DNA of 64,000 nucleotides from Zhihengliuella sp. ISTPL4. GTDB taxonomy: Bacteria > Actinomycetota > Actinomycetes > Actinomycetales > Microbacteriaceae. How positions within the stretch are numbered: position 1 is the first letter of the stretch; every line of letters begins with the position of its first letter. This document shows, one piece after another, positions 1-8,415 of this stretch. Location of the stretch: the NCBI RefSeq assembly GCF_002848265.1, contig NZ_CP025422.1, positions 496,001-560,000 of the forward strand. The letters run 5' to 3'. Position numbers and translations under genes: made by a program. The notes below the pieces were generated by a model. It saw nothing but the letters and a program-made list of their open reading frames with translations. It made no database searches and had not been told where the DNA came from.

Positions 1-649
1 GGGCTGGGATGTGGAGCCGGTGCGTGCGGTGCGCGGCGCCTACCCCGACCTCGACCTTCACGTGGACGCGAACGGCGCGTATGCCGACGACGAGCGGGCG
101 GCCGCGGTGTTCGCACGCCTGGATCGCGAGGCGCTCACCATGATCGAGCAGCCCTTCGCGCCGCGGGATCTCGTGGCCCACGCTGATCTGCAGGCGCGGC
201 TCGACACGGACGTGTGCCTGGACGAGTCGGTCGTCGACCTCGGCGACCTGCGGACCATGATCCGGCTGGGGGCGGGGCGGGTCCTCAACATCAAGGTGTC
301 GCGGATGGGCGGGCTCACCGTCGCCCGCGCGGCGCACGACGTGGCGCGGGACGCGGGCATCCCCGTGTGGTGCGGCGGGATGCACGAGTTCGGCGTCGGG
401 CGGGCTGCGAACGTCGCGCTGTCCTCGCTCCCCGGTTTCCTGCTGCCGTCGGATGTGTCGGGATCGGACAAGTACTACGAGTCGGACATCATCGCGCCTC
501 CGGTGACCGCCGTCGCCGGTCGCGTCACGGTCCCCACCGGACCGGGGATCGGACACGAGGTGCTCGCCGAGCGCATCGCCCGTGACGCGTCCCGCGTCTT
601 CGACTCCTCCGCGGCCGAGGCCCCTGAGGCCGTCCTGACCGCGGGCTGA
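1..649 (+). CDS. N-acylamino acid racemase / o-succinylbenzoate synthase family enzyme (3' part)
   Basis: Only the C-terminal 215 residues are in the window; the reading frame is open from base 2, so the gene starts outside it. The protein is an enolase-superfamily member. Visible family marks are GWDVEPVRAVR, the metal-ligand stretch HVDANGAY, the IEQP motif, the LDES motif, the NIKVSRMGG strand carrying the second catalytic lysine, and PVWCGGM followed by a GxGRAANVALSSLPGF segment. This pattern fits the OSBS/N-acylamino acid racemase subgroup better than dipeptide epimerases. With a dipeptidase, an aminotransferase and a peptide importer following, racemisation of N-acyl amino acids is more likely than menaquinone synthesis, but that is inference. 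The next gene starts 32 bases downstream on the same strand. Confidence 0.85.
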   Translation, partial: GWDVEPVRAVRGAYPDLDLHVDANGAYADDERAAAVFARLDREALTMIEQPFAPRDLVAHADLQARLDTDVCLDESVVDLGDLRTMIRLGAGRVLNIKVSRMGGLTVARAAHDVARDAGIPVWCGGMHEFGVGRAANVALSSLPGFLLPSDVSGSDKYYESDIIAPPVTAVAGRVTVPTGPGIGHEVLAERIARDASRVFDSSAAEAPEAVLTAG

Positions 650-681
650 CCGGCCCCCGAACCCTGCGAGAGCGGAATCCC

Positions 682-1569
682 ATGCGCGCACTGCTGCTGT
701 ACCGGCTCGATCTCGCCGCCGAGGCGGCGGAGGACGGGATCCATGCCGTCGATCCGCGGGAGCCGATCATCCGGGCGACCGACCTCGGCGTCGCCCGCGG
801 CGACGGCGTGTTCGAGACCGCCGTGGTGCGCGGAGGAAGGCCGCAGGCCCTGGAGGCGCATCTCGTGCGGCTGGAGCGGTCCGCGCAGCTCCTGGGGCTG
901 CCCGCGCCGGGCCGCGAGCGGTGGGCACGGGCGGTGCTCCGCGCGGCCGCCGAGGTCTCCCGCCCCGGAGTGCTGCGGGACGGGGAGATCGCCTCGATCA
1001 AGTTCGCGATGACCCGCGGAGACGAGATCGACCCGGCCGGGCCGACGGGGTGGGTGCTCGGCTTCGCGGGCGAGGACCCGGAGGTCGTCCGCGCGCGCGG
1101 CGTCTCGGCGGTGGTCCTCGACCGCGGGTACCGGCACGACGTCATGGAGACGGCGCCCTGGCTGCTGCAGGGAGCGAAGTCCCTCGCCTACGCCGTGAAC
1201 CAGGCGGCCCTGCGGGAGGCGCGGAGCAGGGGCGCGGACGACGTCCTCTTCGTCAGCGCCGACGGGTTCGTCCTCGAAGGGCCGCGGTCGACGCTGATCG
1301 CGCGGCTCGACGGCGCGCTGGTCACGCCACCGCCCGAGTACGGGGTGCTCCCCGGGACGACCCAGGCCGACGTCTTCGCGGGACTCGCCGAGGTGCCCTC
1401 CCGCGTCGGTCCGATGGTGCGGGACGATCTGGAGCGGGCGGACGCCCTCTGGCTCTGCTCCAGCACCCGCGGTGCGGTGCCCGTGCGGGAGCTGGACGGC
1501 GTCGCGCGCGCCGTGGACTCGGCGCTCACCGCGCGGATGAACGCGGTGCTGGATGGACGAGAGGACTGA
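682..1569 (+). CDS. Class IV aminotransferase (PabC / D-amino acid aminotransferase type)
   Basis: 295-residue PLP enzyme of fold type IV. Evidence is RGDGVFET at about residues 39-46, the catalytic lysine in LLQGAKSLAY (about K166), and FVLEGPRSTL near residue 205, where this family binds the PLP phosphate. The family includes 4-amino-4-deoxychorismate lyase, D-amino acid aminotransferase and branched-chain aminotransferase; sequence inspection alone does not separate them. pabB lies about 42 kb away, so a PabC role is possible, while the local neighbours (racemase-like enolase, dipeptidase) favour amino acid or D-amino acid metabolism. The start is preceded by a weak GAGAG-type ribosome site. 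The stop lies just before the likely start of the dipeptidase gene, which suggests cotranscription. Confidence 0.85.
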   Translation: MRALLLYRLDLAAEAAEDGIHAVDPREPIIRATDLGVARGDGVFETAVVRGGRPQALEAHLVRLERSAQLLGLPAPGRERWARAVLRAAAEVSRPGVLRDGEIASIKFAMTRGDEIDPAGPTGWVLGFAGEDPEVVRARGVSAVVLDRGYRHDVMETAPWLLQGAKSLAYAVNQAALREARSRGADDVLFVSADGFVLEGPRSTLIARLDGALVTPPPEYGVLPGTTQADVFAGLAEVPSRVGPMVRDDLERADALWLCSSTRGAVPVRELDGVARAVDSALTARMNAVLDGRED

Positions 1570-1570
1570 G

Positions 1571-2683
1571 ATGGTCGACGCGGACCTGCCGATCGATCGG
1601 GTGATCGACGGCCACAACGACCTCGCCTGGGCGAGTAGGACGCTGCTCGGCTACCGGGTCGCGGAGCTCTCCGGCCGGGTGACGGCCACGCAGACCGATC
1701 TGCCGCGACTGACCGCGGGCGGGGTCGCCGGCCAGTTCTGGTCGGTCTGGGTCGATCCCGTGCTGGAGGGGGCGGAGCAGGTCGTGGCCACGCTCGAGCA
1801 GATCGACTTCGTGCACCGCCTCGTCGACGCCCACCCGCAGCGCTTCGCGATCGCTCGGACGGCGGCCGACGTGCGTGCGGCGATGGCGGAGGGGCGGATC
1901 GCCTCGCTCATCGGCATCGAGGGCGGCGACCAGCTCGGCGGATCGCTGGCCGTGCTGCGGCAGTTCGCGCGGCTCGGCGCGAGGTATCTGACGCTCACCT
2001 GGTCGCGGACGATCGCCTGGGCGGACTCCGCGACCGACGAGGCGCGCCACGGCGGTCTGACGGACTTCGGACGCGAGGTGGTGCGCGAGATGAACCGCAT
2101 CGGTGTGCTCGTCGACCTCTCGCACGTCGCTCCGACGACCATGCGGCATGCCCTGGAGGTCACGACCCGCCCGGTGATGGTCAGCCACTCCGGCGCCCTC
2201 GCTCTGTGCGACCACCCCCGCAACGTGCCGGACGACGTGCTCGCCGCGATCGGCGCGCAGGGCGGCGTCGTGATGGTGCCCTTCGTCCCCACGTTCGTCT
2301 CGCAGGCCCGTCGCGACTGGTGGGAAGCCGGGGAAGTGGGAGAGGCGCCGCGCGTCGGCGTCGCAGACGTCGCCGATCACCTGGACCACGTGCGTCGCGT
2401 GGCCGGCGCACACGCGGTCGGGATCGGCGCCGACTACGACGGCTCCGACGCGATGCCGGACGGTCTCGGCGACGTCTCCGGGTACCCGGCGCTGTTCGCC
2501 GAGCTGCGGCATCGCGGCTGGTCGGAGGACGACCTCCGGGCGGCGGCGCACGAGAACGTCCTCCGCGTGCTGGAGGCGTCGGACCCCGACCACGAGGCCT
2601 TCCTCGCCGGCCGCGCAGGAGAGCCCGCCGCGGCCGCGCTCGTGCCGGCGGTCGACACGACGATTCGGGAGGGGGCGCTGTGA
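1571..2683 (+). CDS. Membrane dipeptidase, peptidase family M19
   Basis: 370-residue zinc dipeptidase of the renal dipeptidase family, which hydrolyses dipeptides and often accepts a D-residue at the second position. Visible marks are the zinc-binding HxD in DGHND (about 13-17), the bridging glutamate in LIGIEGGDQLGG, the histidine in VMVSHSGA, and IGADYDG near the C-terminus. I chose ATG 1571 because GAGAGGAC lies at normal ribosome-site distance before it; an in-frame ATG at 1553 would overlap the upstream gene and lacks such a site. No signal peptide is visible, so the enzyme is probably cytoplasmic and acts on peptides brought in by the importer encoded at 4999-9920. The 3' end overlaps the next gene's GTG start by four bases. 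Confidence 0.9.
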   Translation: MVDADLPIDRVIDGHNDLAWASRTLLGYRVAELSGRVTATQTDLPRLTAGGVAGQFWSVWVDPVLEGAEQVVATLEQIDFVHRLVDAHPQRFAIARTAADVRAAMAEGRIASLIGIEGGDQLGGSLAVLRQFARLGARYLTLTWSRTIAWADSATDEARHGGLTDFGREVVREMNRIGVLVDLSHVAPTTMRHALEVTTRPVMVSHSGALALCDHPRNVPDDVLAAIGAQGGVVMVPFVPTFVSQARRDWWEAGEVGEAPRVGVADVADHLDHVRRVAGAHAVGIGADYDGSDAMPDGLGDVSGYPALFAELRHRGWSEDDLRAAAHENVLRVLEASDPDHEAFLAGRAGEPAAAALVPAVDTTIREGAL

Positions 2684-3393
2684 ACCCGCGCGTCCTCGTG
2701 ATCGTGAACTCCGCGAGCTCCGGCCCGCGCCGCCTCGGCACCTGGCTGCGGGAGAAGGCGATCGACGTCGACGAGATCGTGGGAGCCGAGCAGCCGCTGC
2801 CCACCTCCCTGGACGGCTACGCCGGACTCGTCATGCTGGGCGGCGGGCTCATGCCCGACGAGGATGACCGCGCGCCGTGGCTCGCAGCCGAGCGCGCGCT
2901 CGCCGCGGAGACCATCGCCCGCGACCTCCCCACCCTCGGCATCTGCCTGGGCGGTCAGCTGCTCGCCCACGTGGCCGGCGGCGAGGTCGCCGAGAAGACC
3001 GGACCCATCGAACGCGGCGCGACCCCCATCCGCCCCACCGCGGCCGGGCGTGCGGACGCCCTGCTCGCAGCCCTCGGCGATGAGGCTCCGATGATCGAGA
3101 ACCATCAGGACATGATCACGCGGCTCCCGCCCGCGGCGGTGCTGCTGGCATCGAGCGCCGCCGTCGAGAACCAGGCCTTCCGGCTGGGGGCGCGGGTGCG
3201 CGGCGTGCAGTTCCATCCCGAGGCCTCCGCGGCCGATCTCGCCCGGTGGGACGACGCGGCACTGCGGGGAGAGGGACGCTCGCTTCCCGCGCTCATCGCG
3301 GACGCCGAGCGCGTGCACGACCACAACACCGCGGCCAGCCGCGCGCTGATCGAGGCCTTCGCGGACGAGGTGCGCGCGGGGGTCCCGGCATGA
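2680..3393 (+). CDS. Class I glutamine amidotransferase-like protein
   Basis: 237-residue stand-alone class I glutamine amidotransferase domain. The nucleophilic cysteine is in GICLGGQLLA (about C89) and the catalytic His/Glu pair is in QFHPEAS (about H179 and E181), so the triad looks intact. Members of this stand-alone group are often labelled GMP synthase-like, but no synthetase domain is present, so a synthase name is not justified. The start is GTG 2680, overlapping the dipeptidase stop as GTGA; the open frame upstream of it belongs to the shadow of the dipeptidase gene. The end overlaps the next gene as ATGA. In this cluster a role in gamma-glutamyl amide hydrolysis or transfer is possible but unproved. 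Confidence 0.85.
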   Translation: MNPRVLVIVNSASSGPRRLGTWLREKAIDVDEIVGAEQPLPTSLDGYAGLVMLGGGLMPDEDDRAPWLAAERALAAETIARDLPTLGICLGGQLLAHVAGGEVAEKTGPIERGATPIRPTAAGRADALLAALGDEAPMIENHQDMITRLPPAAVLLASSAAVENQAFRLGARVRGVQFHPEASAADLARWDDAALRGEGRSLPALIADAERVHDHNTAASRALIEAFADEVRAGVPA

Positions 3394-4916
3394 CCGGGGA
3401 GGATGCGGGTTTCCTCGTCCCGGAGGAGACCGCCGCGGAGGCCCTCCGCCACGGCCTGGACGAGCGCGCGCGTCGTGCCGCCCCGGCCGCGATCGCCGCG
3501 GTGGCCGAACGGGGAAGCGTCCGCGCAGTGCTCACCCACGGCCATCCCCTCGTCGATGAGGCCCCGACGACGCGGGACACCGTCTTCCGCATCGCGTCGA
3601 TGTCCAAGAGCTTCCTGGCCGCCACCGTGCTCTCCCTTCGAGACCGCGGCCTGCTCGACCTCCACGCGCCGATCCGCACCTACCTGCCGGAGGTCCGGCT
3701 GAGGCATCGGGGTGCCGACGTCGAGGTCACGGGCGACCTGCTGCTCTCCAACCGTTCGGGTCTGGGAGAGGACAACGCCTGGGTGGACCGACATCTCGGC
3801 GCCTCCCGCGCGGAGATCGCCGCCCTGTTCGCGGGTGGGGTGCGCCTCGCGGCCGCACCGGGGACCGTCTACCAGTACTCCAACCTCGGCCAGTCGCTGC
3901 TCGGCCGCGCCGTGGAAGCGGTGACGGGGTGGGCCGTAGAGGACGTGATCCGGGAGGCCGTGCTCGAGCCCCTCGGGCTGCGCCGGACGGCGGCCGCGTC
4001 GGACGGGTACGCCCCGGAGGTGCTGGCCGGCGGCTTCCGGACCTTCGACGACGGCGCCACGTTCCGCCCCGAGCCGTTCGTGGGCTCCGGGGCGCTGGGC
4101 TGCATCGGCAGCATGTTCAGCACCGTCGACGACATCGCCACGTGGATGTGGTTCCTCGGCTCGGCCTTCACCGACGACCCGGTCGCGCCCGACGTGCTGG
4201 CTCCGGCGTCGCGACGGGAGCTGCAGCAGGCTCGCACACCGATCCCCGTGCCCTCGACGATGTTCGACGGGCGCGATCTCGCGGGGGCCGGCTACGGCTA
4301 CGGCCTCTTCATCGAGGACGATCGGCGGTTCGGCCGCGTCGTGCAGCACTCCGGCGGCCTCCCCGGCTTCTCGGCGCACATGCGCTGGCATGCGGCCACC
4401 GGCGTCGGCGTCGTGGCCTTCGGGAACTCCGACGAGTTCGGTGCTCGGCGGATCGCAGGCGCCGCGCTCCAGCAGCTGCTCGAAAGGACCGACGCCCCCT
4501 CCGCGGTCCTGCACCCGTGGGAGGAGACGGTCGCCGCCGCGCGGGCTCTCGACGTCGCGCTCCAGTCCGGTCGGCCCGCCGCGGAGTACCCGTTCCTCGC
4601 CGACCACGTGCTCGATGACATCCCGGCCGATGTCCGCGATGCCCGACTGGCGACCCAGATCGAGGAGATCGGCGGATTCTGCGCGGAGCAGGAGCCCTTC
4701 GGTGATCGCGTGGTCAGCGCGGCAACGGAGGCCGAGATGCGCTGGCGGATCGCGGGGAGGCGCGGCGACCTCCTCGTCGACGTACGGCTGGTCGGACTTC
4801 CGGAGCCTCGCGTGCAGGGGGTGAGCGCGGCGGTGGTCGCGCCGGGACAGACCCTCCTCGAGGGAGAGCGCGCCGGAGCAGCCGAGCGGCACCGGATCGT
4901 CCTGCCGTCGGGCTGA
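3390..4916 (+). CDS. Serine hydrolase, class C beta-lactamase / penicillin-binding protein family
   Basis: 508-residue serine hydrolase. Active-site motifs are SMSK (about 70-73, the SxxK nucleophile motif), YSN (about 163-165) and HSGG (about 320-323, the third, KTG-equivalent motif), all correctly ordered for the class C beta-lactamase/D-aminopeptidase/esterase superfamily. The last ~130 residues form an extra domain typical of longer members. No signal peptide is visible, which argues against a periplasmic beta-lactamase and for a cytoplasmic peptidase or esterase. Start ATG 3390 overlaps the previous stop as ATGA. The operon context (dipeptidase, racemase-like enolase, peptide importer) suggests a D-aminopeptidase or peptide-derivative hydrolase; the substrate is unknown. 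Confidence 0.88.
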   Translation: MTGEDAGFLVPEETAAEALRHGLDERARRAAPAAIAAVAERGSVRAVLTHGHPLVDEAPTTRDTVFRIASMSKSFLAATVLSLRDRGLLDLHAPIRTYLPEVRLRHRGADVEVTGDLLLSNRSGLGEDNAWVDRHLGASRAEIAALFAGGVRLAAAPGTVYQYSNLGQSLLGRAVEAVTGWAVEDVIREAVLEPLGLRRTAAASDGYAPEVLAGGFRTFDDGATFRPEPFVGSGALGCIGSMFSTVDDIATWMWFLGSAFTDDPVAPDVLAPASRRELQQARTPIPVPSTMFDGRDLAGAGYGYGLFIEDDRRFGRVVQHSGGLPGFSAHMRWHAATGVGVVAFGNSDEFGARRIAGAALQQLLERTDAPSAVLHPWEETVAAARALDVALQSGRPAAEYPFLADHVLDDIPADVRDARLATQIEEIGGFCAEQEPFGDRVVSAATEAEMRWRIAGRRGDLLVDVRLVGLPEPRVQGVSAAVVAPGQTLLEGERAGAAERHRIVLPSG

Positions 4917-4956
4917 CCCCGGACGGCACAGATCGACCGAGTCCAAAAAACCGCCC

Positions 4957-4962
4957 TAGGAT
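4957..4962 (+). promoter_or_regulatory. Possible -10 element upstream of the ABC importer operon
   Basis: TAGGAT lies 36 bases before the start codon of the substrate-binding protein, in the 82-base gap after the serine hydrolase gene. A TCGACC hexamer at 4933-4938 lies 18 bases upstream and could act as a weak -35 box. This is pattern matching only; it would give the importer its own transcript in addition to read-through from the upstream genes. Confidence 0.35.
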
Positions 4963-4998
4963 GGGGACATCCCGACCCGTCCGTTCTGAGGAATCCTC

Positions 4999-6612
4999 AT
5001 GCCCGCCACCCCCGTGCGTCGCCTCCTGCCCTTCGCCGCGCTCGCCGCCGCCACCGCCCTGGTGCTGAGCGCGTGCGCCGGCCCGTCGACGGAGAGCGAC
5101 GGCGGTGAGCTCGTCTGGTCGATCGAGGGCGCGAACCTGTCCGCGGGGCACATGGACCCGCAGGTGAGCCAGCTCGACGTCTCCGGTATGGTGCAGCGGG
5201 CGGTGCTCGACTCCCTGGTCTTCCAGGAGGACGACGGCACGTTCAGCCCGTGGCTCGCGAAGAGCTGGGACGTCTCGCCGGACAGCACGGAGTACACCTT
5301 CACGCTGCGCGACGACGTGACCTTCACCGACGGCGAGTCGTTCGATGCGGAGGCCGTCAAGGCGAACTTCGACCGCATCGTCGACCCGGAGACGGCGTCA
5401 GCCCAGGCGGCGAGCATGATGGGCGCGGACTTCTACGCCGGCACCGAGGTCGTCGACGACCACACGGTCAAGGTCTCGTTCACGCAGCCCTACGCGCCGT
5501 TCCTGCAGGCGGCGAGCACCGCGCAGCTCGGCTTCTACTCGCCCGCGGTGCTGGCCGAGTCGGCCGACAAGCTCAAGGCGGGCGGTCCCGACGTCACCGT
5601 CGGCACCGGACCCTTCGTGCTCACCGAGTACACCGCCGACCAGGAGATCGTCTACACGCGCAACGACGACTACGCCTGGGGCCCGCACGAGACGAAGGCG
5701 CCGGCGTTCGAGACGCTGCGCGTGCAGATCCAGCCGGAGGCGTCGGTGCGTACCGGAGTGATCGAGAGCGGAGAAGCCGACCTCGCCAGCAACATCCCGC
5801 CGAACCAGGTCGCCGGTCTGGACGACGCCGGCGTCACGGTCGACTCGGTGGAGTACCCCGGCCTGCCCTATTCGCTCTACCTGAACGAGAAGTACGGCGT
5901 CTTCGCCGACGAGAAGGTGCGGCAGGCGTTCGCCCGCGGCATCGACGTGGACGCGGCGGTCGAGGAGATCTACTTCGGGCAGTTCCCGCGGGCGTGGAGC
6001 GTCCTCGGCAGCACGACCCCGGGGTACGACGCGTCGCTGGAGGACTCCTGGCCGTTCGATCAGGACGCCGCGAACGCCCTGCTCGACGAGGCCGGCTGGA
6101 CGGAGCGCGACGCGGACGGCATCCGCATGAAGGACGGCGAGCGCCTGTCCGTGCGGTGGATCGCCTGGACCCCGGTCCCCGACGACCGCGCGGCGCTGGC
6201 CAACGCGATCCAGTCGGACCTCAAGGCCATCGGCTTCGAGGTGCAGCGCGAGGAGCTGGAGCCCGGCGCCTACAACGCCCAGTACGAGCCCAAGACGTTC
6301 GACCTCACCGACTGGGGCTTCTCCGGCGTGGACGCCGACTTCCTCCGTGCGCACCTGCACACCGACGGCTTCCAGAACGCCTCGCAGGTGAGCGATCCGG
6401 AGATCGACGCGCTCCTGGAAGAGGCCGTCGCGTCGAGCGATCAGGACGCCCGCAACGAGCTCTACACGCAGCTGCAGGAGTGGAACGCGGAGTACACGGC
6501 CATCGTCCCGCTCTACAGCCCGTCGGCGATCACGGCGGTCGGGGAGCGCGTGCAGGGGCTGGAGTACGACCTCTACGGGCGGCCGCTCTTCTACGATGTG
6601 AGCCTCGGCTGA
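4999..6612 (+). CDS. ABC transporter substrate-binding lipoprotein, family 5 (peptide type)
   Basis: 537 residues. The N-terminus is a lipoprotein signal peptide with lipobox LSAC, cysteine about residue 26, so the mature protein is anchored to the outer face of the membrane. The rest matches the oligopeptide/dipeptide/nickel-binding family 5 pattern (LDSLVFQEDDGTFSPWLAKSW, FTLRDDVTFTDG, GTGPFVLTEY). It would capture the substrate for the two permeases and the fused ATPase encoded directly downstream. Family members bind peptides, opines, glutathione or nickel, so the ligand is unknown; neighbouring dipeptidase and racemase genes favour a peptide or N-acyl amino acid. Confidence 0.93.
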   Translation: MPATPVRRLLPFAALAAATALVLSACAGPSTESDGGELVWSIEGANLSAGHMDPQVSQLDVSGMVQRAVLDSLVFQEDDGTFSPWLAKSWDVSPDSTEYTFTLRDDVTFTDGESFDAEAVKANFDRIVDPETASAQAASMMGADFYAGTEVVDDHTVKVSFTQPYAPFLQAASTAQLGFYSPAVLAESADKLKAGGPDVTVGTGPFVLTEYTADQEIVYTRNDDYAWGPHETKAPAFETLRVQIQPEASVRTGVIESGEADLASNIPPNQVAGLDDAGVTVDSVEYPGLPYSLYLNEKYGVFADEKVRQAFARGIDVDAAVEEIYFGQFPRAWSVLGSTTPGYDASLEDSWPFDQDAANALLDEAGWTERDADGIRMKDGERLSVRWIAWTPVPDDRAALANAIQSDLKAIGFEVQREELEPGAYNAQYEPKTFDLTDWGFSGVDADFLRAHLHTDGFQNASQVSDPEIDALLEEAVASSDQDARNELYTQLQEWNAEYTAIVPLYSPSAITAVGERVQGLEYDLYGRPLFYDVSLG

Positions 6613-6658
6613 CATCCGGCGGCCGTCGTTTCGAGGGAGCGGGCGGAGTGATCGAACC

Positions 6659-7606
6659 GTGAAGGCGGTGCTCGGCCGCGCCCTCGGGCTGGTCGCTTCG
6701 GTGGTCATCGTGCTGTGGGGGGCCGCAACCGTCGCATTCCTGGCCTTCCGGGTGATCCCCGGCGACCCGGTCTCGGTGATGCTGGGCCCGCAGGCGCAGG
6801 TGAGCGAGGCGGTCAAGGACGGCATCCGCGCCGACCTCGGGCTCGACCGTCCGCCGCTCGAGCAGTACGTCGGCTTCATCGGGCAGCTCGCCCGGGGTGA
6901 CCTCGGCGAGTCGTACCAGCTGCGGCTGCCGGTGACCGAGGTCATCGGACGGCAGCTGGGTGCGACCGTGCAGCTCTCGGCCCTGGCTCTGGGGATCGCC
7001 GTCGTTCTCGCCCTCGTGGTCGCGGTCTTCGTGCGGGGCCGTGTCGGGCGCACCGTCGCCGCCGGCGTCGAGCTCGTGGTGCTCTCCTCGCCGGTGTTCT
7101 GGATCGGGCTGCTGCTGCTCAGCGTCTTCGCGTTCGGACTGGGGTGGTTCCCCGTCTCGGGCACCCGCAATCCGGCGACCATCGTCCTGCCGGCGATCAC
7201 GCTCGCGCTCCCGGTCGCGGCACTGCTCAGCCAGGTGCTGCGTGATGGGTTGATGCAGGCGGAGCGGATGCCGTTCGCGGAGACGGTCCGTGCGCGGGGC
7301 GCCGGGCCGACCTGGTTCACGGTGCGGCACGGGGTACGGCACGGCGCCGCGTCGGCGGTCACCCTCGCGGCCTATCTCACCGGATCGGTCCTCGGGGGCG
7401 CGGTGCTCGTCGAGACCGTGTTCGCCCGACCCGGCCTGGGGCGGGTCACCCTCGCCGCCATCAACGACCGCGATCTCCCCGTCCTCACCGGGATCATCCT
7501 GTTGAGCGCTCTCGTCTTCGTCGTCATCAACGTGGTGGTGGAGCTCGTGCATCCGCTCATCGACCCCCGCGTCGCCGCCTTCTCGCGACCGGGAGCCGTC
7601 CGATGA
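6659..7606 (+). CDS. ABC transporter permease, DppB type
   Basis: 315-residue integral membrane permease of the binding-protein-dependent type. It starts with GTG 6659 and has a first membrane helix at about residues 7-28, the DppB-type segment FRVIPGDPVSVMLGP after it, and further hydrophobic helices. The cytoplasmic coupling loop (FAETVRARGAGPTW, about 207-220) would contact the ATPase. It forms the translocation pore with the next gene product. The last codons overlap the start of the following gene (ATGA). Confidence 0.92.
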   Translation: MKAVLGRALGLVASVVIVLWGAATVAFLAFRVIPGDPVSVMLGPQAQVSEAVKDGIRADLGLDRPPLEQYVGFIGQLARGDLGESYQLRLPVTEVIGRQLGATVQLSALALGIAVVLALVVAVFVRGRVGRTVAAGVELVVLSSPVFWIGLLLLSVFAFGLGWFPVSGTRNPATIVLPAITLALPVAALLSQVLRDGLMQAERMPFAETVRARGAGPTWFTVRHGVRHGAASAVTLAAYLTGSVLGGAVLVETVFARPGLGRVTLAAINDRDLPVLTGIILLSALVFVVINVVVELVHPLIDPRVAAFSRPGAVR

Positions 7607-8415
7607 GTCGGGGGCAGCGGCTCCTCCTCGGCGCCGCCGCGCTCGTGCTGGCCGTGGTCGCCGTCGCCGCCCTGTGGCCGGGACTGCTCGCCACCCACGA
7701 TCCGCTGCAGACCGAGGTCCGGGCCGCTCTGCTGCCGCCGAGTGCCGAGCACGTCTTCGGCACCGACCAGAGCGGCCGCGACGTGTACTCCCGCGTGGTG
7801 TTCGGCGCGGGGCGCTCAGTCGGGATCGGCCTGCTCGCCACCGCCATCGCCCTCGCCGCGGGCCTGCTCGTCGGGGCGCTCGCCGGCATGTCGCCCCGGG
7901 GCGTGGACGTCACGCTCATGCGCATCAACGACGTGCTCATGGCGTTCCCGGAGTTCCTGGTGGCGCTCGTCGTGGTGGCCGTGCTGGGTCCGGGACCGGT
8001 GAACATCGCGATCGCGGTGACGCTGGCCGCCGCGCCGGTGTACGTGCGGCTCGCCCGCGTGCAGACCCGAACGCTCCGCGTGGCCGAACACGTCGAGGCC
8101 GCCCGCATCCTGGGCGTGCCGTCGCTGCGGGCATTCCGCCGCCACGTCATCCCGGGAGTGCTGGGGTCGCTGAGCGTGCTGGCGACCATCGGGATCGGAT
8201 CGAGCATCCTCGCCGCCGCGGGGCTGAGCTTCCTGGGCCTCGGGCCGTCGGAGCCGACCCCGGAGTGGGGCCTCATGCTCGCCGGCGGCCGCAACGTGCT
8301 GGGACAGGCGTGGTGGGTATCGGTCTTCCCCGGTCTCGCGATCACGCTGACCGTGGTGTGCGCGACCATCATCGGGCGGATCCTCCGTGCGCGGGCGGAT
8401 GGGAAGGACGCATGA
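7603..8415 (+). CDS. ABC transporter permease, DppC type
   Basis: 270-residue second permease subunit. It has an N-terminal helix, the DppC mark HVFGTDQSGRDVYSRV (about 47-62), several membrane helices, and the coupling loop EAARILGVPSLRAF. Gene order SBP - DppB - DppC - ATPase is the usual one for family 5 importers. It overlaps the upstream and downstream genes by four bases each, so the subunits are almost certainly translated from one message. Confidence 0.92.
   Translation: MSRGQRLLLGAAALVLAVVAVAALWPGLLATHDPLQTEVRAALLPPSAEHVFGTDQSGRDVYSRVVFGAGRSVGIGLLATAIALAAGLLVGALAGMSPRGVDVTLMRINDVLMAFPEFLVALVVVAVLGPGPVNIAIAVTLAAAPVYVRLARVQTRTLRVAEHVEAARILGVPSLRAFRRHVIPGVLGSLSVLATIGIGSSILAAAGLSFLGLGPSEPTPEWGLMLAGGRNVLGQAWWVSVFPGLAITLTVVCATIIGRILRARADGKDA

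Noticed and set aside
3105-4946. 613-codon minus-strand frame over amidotransferase and serine hydrolase genes
   Set aside because: Antisense to two genes with complete active-site motifs.
5398-7362. 654-codon minus-strand frame over the binding protein and permease genes
   Set aside because: Shadow of a lipoprotein gene with a clear signal peptide; no independent support.
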